Below the pieces are notes generated by a model. It saw only the letters and a list, made by a program, of their open reading frames with translations. It had not been told where the DNA came from and did not search any database. Positions 34,971 to 40,804 of a stretch of 40,804 bases of DNA are shown here, in pieces. A program made the position numbers and the translations under genes. How positions within the stretch are numbered: position 1 is the first letter of the stretch; each line of letters starts with the position of its first letter. Origin of the DNA: Pseudoalteromonas fuliginea (GTDB lineage Bacteria > Pseudomonadota > Gammaproteobacteria > Enterobacterales > Alteromonadaceae); assembly GCF_000690055.1 (NCBI RefSeq), contig NZ_JJNZ01000036.1:1-40804 (forward strand), written 5' to 3'.

Positions 34971-35055
34971 AGGTAAATATTATTACATGCACTTTGCTTT
35001 GTCTAAATAAATAATCAAATTCACTCAGCTCTACATATATTTATTAATTAAATTT

Positions 35056-35073
35056 AGTATGATGTGTTCTTTG
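35056..35073 (+). other. Ter-like site 2
   Basis: AGTATGATGTGTTCTTTG on the plus strand. Its left part, AGTATG-TGT, matches the core of E. coli TerB (AAGTATGTTGTAACTAAAG). The orientation is opposite to site 1; by E. coli polarity it would block forks moving rightwards from the origin at 32.1-32.7 kb. Confidence 0.75.
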
Positions 35074-35515
35074 TCTAAAGTGAAATCCCTAAACTAAGAA
35101 TTAAACTTTTACATATTTGATCTTTGTATTACATCAACCAGTTAATGCGCTTAGTTCTGAATTGGCTGATTAACTAAGAGTAGGGAAAATGAGTTAAACG
35201 AACTTATATCGTAATTAGTAACACGGTAATGAGAGTAAATATAAAAGTTTTTAACTTCAGCATCATTCTAAAAATATCTCTACCATTTGGGTTTTTAATC
35301 ATGATAAACACTATCGTGTTGGTAGAGAAAACGTAAATTGCGTACCACACCTTTACGTTTTGGCGCTTGTGAATCTAGTTCTTTTTGTGAATACTTTACC
35401 ATGCAAATAAATGATTAACACATCCGCCTTATCATACATTAAGGCCTGCACATAGTAGTTGCTAACTATTAATTAAATTTCACTGTAAAGTTAAGGCTAC
35501 ATTACTTACCATTTA

Positions 35516-35533
35516 AGTATGATGTGTTCTTTA
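35516..35533 (+). other. Ter-like site 3
   Basis: AGTATGATGTGTTCTTTA, identical to site 2 over 17 bases and in the same orientation, 460 bp further from the origin. It would act as a back-up block for rightward forks. Confidence 0.75.
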
Positions 35534-35803
35534 TTAAGTTACATATAATAAACCCTTATGCTCTATTTATTCTCAATGCGCTAAAATTGCAATTAGCGCT
35601 CTATAATTGCTTGTATTTAAACACTTTAGTTTATTAAAGATAAAACTAAAGTGTATGTTATATAACCACATGGATTAAATAAGATTACTATTATACTTAA
35701 CTCATAACTAAATAATTGGTAAATAGTGAATTTAGTCCTTGAACATAGGGGCCTGCATACGGTAATTTCTTCTTATCAGGTAATGTAGGAATGAGGAAAG
35801 AAC

Positions 35804-37153
35804 ATGCAATCGTGGAACCCAAATAGCTGGAGAGAGCTGCCAATACTGCAGCAACCACAGTACCCAGATCAAGAAATACTTAAATCAGTAGAAGGCCAAT
35901 TAAAGACGGCTCCGCCTTTAGTTTTTGCTGAAGAAACAAGAAGCTTATTTAAACAACTTGAAGATGTGTGCGAAGGCCGTGCATTTTTACTTCAAGGTGG
36001 TGACTGTGCAGAGTCGTTTAGCGATTTTAATGCAGCTAACATTCGCGATACATTCAAAACAATTTTACAGATGGCAGTTGTATTAACATACGGCGGTAAA
36101 TGCCCTGTAGTTAAAATAGCGCGTATGGCTGGTCAATACGCTAAACCTCGTTCAGCAGACTTAGAAACAATTAATGGCGTGTCTTTACCATCTTACCGTG
36201 GCGACATCATTAATAATATTGAGTTTACAGAAGAAGCACGTATACCGGATCCACAACGTTTAATGACGGCTTATCATCACAGTGCCGCTACGTTAAACTT
36301 ATTACGTGCATTTGCACAAGGTGGCCTAGCCGATCTTCACCAGGTTAACCGCTGGAACATGGGCTTTGTTGCTGCAAATCCACTTAAAGAAAAATACCAA
36401 CAACTTGCAGATAAAATTCAAGACGCACTAGAGTTTATGGAAGTGTGCGGAATTAACTCTACAATTGCGCCAAGCTTAAAAGAAACCGATTTATACACTT
36501 CTCACGAAGCTTTATTACTTGGTTACGAAGAGGCGCTTACTCGTCGCGACCATTTATCGGGTGATTGGTACGATTGTTCTGCTCACTTTGTTTGGATTGG
36601 TGAACGTACTCGTCAACTAGACCATGCACATATTGAATTTTTTAAAGGCATTAAAAACCCAATTGGTGTTAAAGTTGGCCCAGGTATGGACCCAGATGAC
36701 CTAATTCGTTTAATTGATGCATTAAACCCAGATAACATTCCTGGTCGTTTAACGCTAATTACGCGTATGGGTGCAGACGTACTTCCTGAAAAACTCCCAG
36801 CGCTAGTAAGAAGAGTTCAACAAGAAGGCCGTAAAGTAATTTGGAGCTCAGATCCAATGCACGGCAATACTGAAAAAGCGACATCAGGTTACAAAACGCG
36901 TAACTTCGATAATATCATGCGTGAGATCAGTCAGTTCTTCGCTGTACACAAATCAGAAGGTTCATATGCAGGTGGTGTTCACCTAGAAATGACAGGCCAG
37001 CACGTAACAGAGTGTACCGGCGGTGCTTACGGTTTATCTGACGATGACCTAGCACAGCGTTACAAAACGCAGTGTGATCCACGCCTTAACGCCGACCAAG
37101 TATTAGAGTTAGGCTTTTTAGTCGCAGATTTACTAAAAGACGCACGTAAATAA
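35804..37153 (+). CDS. Class II 3-deoxy-7-phosphoheptulonate (DAHP) synthase
   Basis: This 449-residue enzyme joins phosphoenolpyruvate and erythrose 4-phosphate in the first step of the shikimate pathway. The class II (plant/mycobacterial-type) family is clear: [33 protein letters not shown] (metal Cys), [53 protein letters not shown] and [15 protein letters not shown]. The length is normal. ATG 35804 has GAGGAAAG in front. It lies next to the PEP synthase locus, which supplies one substrate. Feedback sites cannot be judged from sequence alone. Confidence 0.95.
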   Translation: MQSWNPNSWRELPILQQPQYPDQEILKSVEGQLKTAPPLVFAEETRSLFKQLEDVCEGRAFLLQGGDCAESFSDFNAANIRDTFKTILQMAVVLTYGGKCPVVKIARMAGQYAKPRSADLETINGVSLPSYRGDIINNIEFTEEARIPDPQRLMTAYHHSAATLNLLRAFAQGGLADLHQVNRWNMGFVAANPLKEKYQQLADKIQDALEFMEVCGINSTIAPSLKETDLYTSHEALLLGYEEALTRRDHLSGDWYDCSAHFVWIGERTRQLDHAHIEFFKGIKNPIGVKVGPGMDPDDLIRLIDALNPDNIPGRLTLITRMGADVLPEKLPALVRRVQQEGRKVIWSSDPMHGNTEKATSGYKTRNFDNIMREISQFFAVHKSEGSYAGGVHLEMTGQHVTECTGGAYGLSDDDLAQRYKTQCDPRLNADQVLELGFLVADLLKDARK

Positions 37154-37167
37154 TATTTGTTAATACT

Positions 37168-37196
37168 AAAAAAACCGCTTAATTGCGGTTTTTTTA
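37168..37196. terminator. Intrinsic terminator, DAHP synthase/ppsR
   Basis: AAACCGC-TTAATT-GCGGTTT followed by a T-run on the plus strand and an A-run on the other side. It separates two convergent genes. Confidence 0.85.
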
Positions 37197-37216
37197 TTTC
37201 AATTTTGATGAGTGAG

Positions 37217-38026
37217 TTAGTACTTACGTCGCTCTAAATCTGTTTCTATCAGTATTTTTGCAGAAATTTCTTCAACAGAATGATGCGTAGAATTAAAGTA
37301 AGCTATTTTGTGCCGCTTATACAACATTTCCACTTCGCGCACCTCAATACGGCACTGTTTAATAGACGCATACTTAGAGTTAGCCATACGTCGATGCCTT
37401 ATAGCCGCAAGCCTCTCAGGGTCAATCGTGAGTCCAAATAACTTATGTTTATAAGGGACTAAACATTTAGGCAAACCTTCATTATCTAAATCTTCTTCTG
37501 TAATAGGGTAGTTAGCCGCTTTAATGCCGTACTGCAGTGCTAAGTATAAGCTTGTTGGTGTTTTACCACTTCTGCTAACGCCAATTAAAATGATGTCTGC
37601 TTCGGAAAAGTTTTTAATATTTCCGCCATCATCATTCATAAGAGCATAGTTAACCGCATCAATTCTAAAATCATAACTTTTTTCGTGGATAGAATGCGTA
37701 CGATGCATTTTTGGAACAGGGGCTACATTGAGTTCTTTTTCTATTTTTTCGCTATACGTAGTTAAAAAATCATACGTAACTGCATCAGCCGATTTTATAA
37801 TTTCACTTAAATTGTGATTCACAAAAGTAAAAAACACGAAAGGCTTTTCACCTGTTTTTGCAGCGGTTGCATTAATTAAAGCTTTAATTTCGTGCGCTTT
37901 TTCTTCAGTTTCTACAAATGGAATTGTTTTATGATTAAAATCGATAGGAAACAACGACAAAGTCGCATGCCCAAATACCTCTGAAGTAATTGCTGTTCCA
38001 TCTGATATATAAAAAGCAGTTCTCAT
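37217..38026 (-). CDS. ppsR: PEP synthase regulatory kinase/pyrophosphorylase
   Basis: This 269-residue DUF299 protein starts RTAFYISDGTAITSEVFGHA and has the P-loop GVSRSGKTPTSLYLALQYG and the family motifs ANYPITEEDLDNEGLP and LFGLTIDPERLAAIR. It inactivates PEP synthase by ADP-dependent phosphorylation of a threonine beside the catalytic histidine and reactivates it by phosphorolysis. It is divergent from ppsA, its target, with a 157-bp shared spacer. Confidence 0.95.
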   Translation of the reverse strand: MRTAFYISDGTAITSEVFGHATLSLFPIDFNHKTIPFVETEEKAHEIKALINATAAKTGEKPFVFFTFVNHNLSEIIKSADAVTYDFLTTYSEKIEKELNVAPVPKMHRTHSIHEKSYDFRIDAVNYALMNDDGGNIKNFSEADIILIGVSRSGKTPTSLYLALQYGIKAANYPITEEDLDNEGLPKCLVPYKHKLFGLTIDPERLAAIRHRRMANSKYASIKQCRIEVREVEMLYKRHKIAYFNSTHHSVEEISAKILIETDLERRKY

Positions 38027-38183
38027 AATTAACCTTTTTATTGCGTTTAAATCCCTAAAATGGGTTTCCCACGGTTTACGTGAGGACTGTTGCCAGTGTA
38101 GAATGATGACGACCTTTATAAAAGGTTTTCTTTCTTAACTCTCACAGTTAGACCTACAATTTGTTTTTTTTGGAGAAAGATCC

Positions 38184-40559
38184 GTGCAAGAATACGTTCT
38201 CTGGTATCAAGAGCTTGGTATGCAAGATGTTCCTCGAGTTGGCGGTAAAAACGCTTCACTTGGCGAAATGATTTCAAACCTCGCAAACGCAGGTGTACAA
38301 GTACCGGGTGGTTTTGCAACTACCGCAGATGCTTTTAATGAGTTTCTAGATCAATCAGGACTCACCGCCAAAATTCATGACATCCTAGATACACTTGATG
38401 TTGATGATGTAAATACACTCGCTAAAGTCGGTGCCGATATCCGCCAATGGATAATCGACACACCATTCCAACCAAACCTAGAGCAAGCCATTCGCGACGC
38501 ATATAGCCAGCTCCATGGCGATACTGCAGCAGATGTTTCATTTGCAGTACGTTCATCAGCTACCGCTGAAGATATGCCAGATGCATCATTCGCAGGCCAA
38601 CAAGAAACTTTCCTTAACGTTGTCGGTATCGATTCAGTCATGGTCGCTATTAAACACGTATTTTCTTCATTATTTAACGACCGCGCAATCTCATATCGTG
38701 TTCACCAAGGTTACGATCACCGTGGTGTAGCGTTATCAGCAGGTATACAGCGCATGGTACGTTCAGATAAATCAGCATCTGGCGTAATGTTTAGTATTGA
38801 TACAGAGTCTGGTTTTGAAGACGTTGTATTTATTACATCAAGCTATGGCTTAGGTGAAATGGTTGTACAGGGCGCGGTTAACCCTGATGAATTTTATGTT
38901 CATAAACCAACACTCCTTAAAAACAAACCTTCAGTAGTACGTCGTAATATTGGCTCTAAAGCCATTCAAATGATTTACTCAGAAGACAAATCACACGGTA
39001 AGCAAGTAGACATCGTAGATGTTGACCCTGAACTTTCTAATAAATTTTCGATTACAGATGAAGAAGTGCAAGATCTTGCCAAACAAGCTGTAATCATTGA
39101 AAAACATTACGGTCGTCCTATGGACATCGAATGGGCAAAAGACGGAAACGACGGCAAACTATATATAGTTCAAGCACGTCCAGAAACTGTCCGCTCAAAC
39201 GAAGACTCAAACGTAATGGAACGTTTTCAATTAAATGGCACAAGTAATGTACTTGTTGAAGGCCGTGCAATTGGTCACAAAATTGGTAGCGGTGTTGTAC
39301 GTGTTCTTGATTCAATCAAAGAAATGGATCAGGTACAAGTAGGCGATATTTTAGTTACCGATATGACCGACCCTGATTGGGAACCAATCATGAAACGTGC
39401 AGCAGCGATTGTTACAAATCGTGGTGGCCGTACGTGTCACGCTGCAATCATTGCACGCGAACTTGGTATTCCGGCAGTTGTTGGTTGTGGTAATGCAACT
39501 GATTTAATTAAAGCGGGCCAAGAAGTAACAGTATCGTGCGCCGAAGGCGATACCGGCTTTATTTACGAAGGTATTTTAGATTTTGAAATACTAACGTCAC
39601 GCGTTGATAAAATGCCAGAACTACCAATGAAAGTCATGATGAACGTGGGTAACCCCGATCGCGCCTTTGACTTTGCACGCTTACCGCATGCAGGTGTTGG
39701 CCTTGCGCGAGTTGAATTTATTATCAACCGTATGATTGGCGTTCACCCTAAAGCGTTATTAAATTTTGATGCGCAAACCGATGCATTAAAAGCAGAAATT
39801 ACTGACATGATTGCCGGTTACGAATCACCAGTAGAGTTTTACATAACAAAACTGGTTGAAGGTATTTCAACGCTCGGTTGTGCTTTTGCACCGGAGCGTG
39901 TAATTGTGCGTATGTCTGATTTTAAATCAAACGAATACGCAAACCTAGTTGGTGGCCAGCAATACGAGCCAGAAGAAGAAAACCCAATGATTGGTTTTCG
40001 TGGCGCCGCACGTTATATCTCTGAAGACTTCCGCGATTGTTTTGCACTAGAATGTGAAGCTATAAAACGCGTAAGAAACGACATGGATATGGCAAACATT
40101 GAAATCATGATCCCATTCGTACGTACCCTTGAAGAAGGTAAACGCGTAATTGAATTACTAGAAGAGCATGGCCTTAAACGTGGTGAAAATGGTCTTAAAG
40201 TAATCATGATGTGTGAGCTGCCTTCAAATGCATTACTTGCTGATGAATTTTTAGAAATGTTTGATGGTTTTTCTATCGGCTCTAACGATTTAACACAGTT
40301 AACGCTTGGTCTTGATCGTGATTCAGGTTTAATCGCACATTTATTTGATGAGCGTAACCCAGCAATTAAAAAACTACTTTCTATGGCAATTAAAACAGCT
40401 AAAGAAAAAGGCAAGTACGTAGGTATTTGTGGTCAAGGTCCTTCAGATCACGAAGACTTTGCAGCATGGTTAGTAGAGCAGGGCATTGACTCTGTTTCAC
40501 TAAATCCAGATACAGTAATAGAAACATGGTTATACCTAGCTAAAAAATTAGCAAAGTAA
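38184..40559 (+). CDS. ppsA: Phosphoenolpyruvate synthase
   Basis: This 791-residue enzyme converts pyruvate and ATP to PEP, AMP and phosphate for gluconeogenesis. The N-terminal ATP-grasp domain has [10 protein letters not shown] and [18 protein letters not shown]. The swivelling domain holds the phosphohistidine motif [21 protein letters not shown] with a Thr before Cys-His, the site acted on by PpsR. The C-terminal PEP domain has [26 protein letters not shown] and the catalytic Cys in [13 protein letters not shown] 38184 is the start, with TGGAGAAAG 7 bp upstream. Length matches E. coli PpsA. Confidence 0.97.
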   Translation: MQEYVLWYQELGMQDVPRVGGKNASLGEMISNLANAGVQVPGGFATTADAFNEFLDQSGLTAKIHDILDTLDVDDVNTLAKVGADIRQWIIDTPFQPNLEQAIRDAYSQLHGDTAADVSFAVRSSATAEDMPDASFAGQQETFLNVVGIDSVMVAIKHVFSSLFNDRAISYRVHQGYDHRGVALSAGIQRMVRSDKSASGVMFSIDTESGFEDVVFITSSYGLGEMVVQGAVNPDEFYVHKPTLLKNKPSVVRRNIGSKAIQMIYSEDKSHGKQVDIVDVDPELSNKFSITDEEVQDLAKQAVIIEKHYGRPMDIEWAKDGNDGKLYIVQARPETVRSNEDSNVMERFQLNGTSNVLVEGRAIGHKIGSGVVRVLDSIKEMDQVQVGDILVTDMTDPDWEPIMKRAAAIVTNRGGRTCHAAIIARELGIPAVVGCGNATDLIKAGQEVTVSCAEGDTGFIYEGILDFEILTSRVDKMPELPMKVMMNVGNPDRAFDFARLPHAGVGLARVEFIINRMIGVHPKALLNFDAQTDALKAEITDMIAGYESPVEFYITKLVEGISTLGCAFAPERVIVRMSDFKSNEYANLVGGQQYEPEEENPMIGFRGAARYISEDFRDCFALECEAIKRVRNDMDMANIEIMIPFVRTLEEGKRVIELLEEHGLKRGENGLKVIMMCELPSNALLADEFLEMFDGFSIGSNDLTQLTLGLDRDSGLIAHLFDERNPAIKKLLSMAIKTAKEKGKYVGICGQGPSDHEDFAAWLVEQGIDSVSLNPDTVIETWLYLAKKLAK

Positions 40560-40595
40560 TAAATATGTAAGCTATAAATAGGTAAGCTATAAAAT

Positions 40596-40626
40596 ATGCC
40601 AGCAATGTATTGCTGGCATTTTTTTA
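40596..40626 (+). terminator. Intrinsic terminator after ppsA
   Basis: ATGCCAGCAA-TGTA-TTGCTGGCAT followed by a T-run; perfect 10-bp stem. Confidence 0.9.
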
Positions 40627-40644
40627 TACCCAATTAAAAGTAAG

Positions 40645-40761
40645 TTAACGGGCTAATTTTTTATCTAAATAGGCACATGATTTAGTTAACGCCTTTTGAC
40701 AAAATGATAAGTAATGTCGCGCTTTAGGATAGTAAAACGAAAAGCATAATAAACCCACCAT
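40645..40761 (-). CDS. Possible 38-residue small protein
   Basis: A short frame begins MVGLLCFSFYYPKARHYL and ends AYLDKKLAR. Its composition is protein-like, but there is no recognisable ribosome-binding site or family. It might also be a remnant. The rest of the window's end (40762-40804) shows nothing. Confidence 0.2.
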   Translation of the reverse strand: MVGLLCFSFYYPKARHYLSFCQKALTKSCAYLDKKLAR

Positions 40762-40804
40762 AAAAAATATAAGTGAAGGCTAAGGGCGTGTTGATCTTTG
40801 TGGA

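Larger units (their letters stand above)
34971..35803. other. 833-bp non-coding terminus region between tus and DAHP synthase
   Basis: No gene is supported. The region holds Ter-like sites 2 and 3, an inverted repeat TCTCTACCA/TGGTAGAGA (35277-35285 and 35320-35328) whose interior CATGATA...TATCGTG extends the pairing, ACGTAAA/TTTACGT (35331-35337 and 35352-35358), and a palindrome GCGCTAA-N8-TTAGCGC (35578-35599). It also carries the DAHP synthase promoter and a GAGGAAAG ribosome-binding site. No XerCD dif site was recognised. Confidence 0.6.

Noticed and set aside
35034..35803. XerCD dif site expected at the terminus
   Set aside because: No 28-bp sequence close to known dif sites was found by eye; short partial matches only.

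Overview
The window looks like part of the secondary replicon (chromid, 'chromosome II') of a marine gammaproteobacterium, most likely Pseudoalteromonas. The evidence is the low-GC codon use, the Alteromonadales-like gene content, and housekeeping genes (class II DAHP synthase, PpsR/PpsA, RmuC) lying next to a plasmid-type replication module. The genus is an inference from familiarity with the protein types; no search was run.

Layout. 0-3 kb: a MarR-controlled export pair (HlyD-type adaptor plus DUF2955/FUSC-type permease), flanked by two different families of tandem intergenic repeats (118-120 bp and 87 bp units). 3.7-5.2 kb: a membrane protein plus spermidine-synthase-like protein pair. 5.8-7.7 kb: accessory DNA with a RES-domain toxin gene broken by a 5-bp duplication, and an unknown anchored protein. 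7.8-9.3 kb: a VOC/glyoxalase-like gene with a divergent LysR regulator. 9.3-17.9 kb: a seven-gene minus-strand cluster for an unidentified glycoconjugate (outer-membrane protein, cellulose-synthase-like GT2, GT87-like polyprenol glycosyltransferase, a fused flavin/iron-sulfur membrane oxidoreductase, a DPM-like GT2 and the TIGR04282/TIGR04283 transferase pair). 18.4-23.7 kb: HAD dehalogenase, DODA-type dioxygenase with LysR regulator, DJ-1/PfpI protein, Old Yellow Enzyme homologue with a divergent MerR regulator and a MerR-type promoter, and a DUF3185 protein. 23.8-29.4 kb: RmuC and a SWIM-SNF2 helicase, separated by four tandem copies of what looks like a small-RNA gene family.

29.5-35.6 kb is the replication and segregation module: ParA/ParB (type Ia), a Rep initiator, at least fourteen GATC-containing 19-bp iterons in two clusters, one perfect DnaA box, and a homologue of the fork-arrest protein Tus with three Ter-like sites. 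One Ter-like site lies in the tus leader and two lie further right in the opposite orientation. By E. coli Tus-Ter polarity the two right-hand sites would stop forks leaving the origin rightwards. The third would stop the leftward fork after it has gone round the circle. This is a complete layout for unidirectional replication. The 22:5 excess of minus-strand genes to the left of the origin agrees with a leftward fork. I recall that unidirectional replication has been described for chromids of this genus, so the general idea is probably not new; the specific arrangement is read here from sequence.

35.8-40.6 kb: class II DAHP synthase and the ppsR/ppsA divergent pair, all centred on phosphoenolpyruvate. 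The items most worth following up are the Tus/Ter/iteron layout, the four-copy sRNA-like array, the two-register folding 87-bp repeat array, the glycosyltransferase-flavoprotein operon and the 5-bp duplication in the RES gene.
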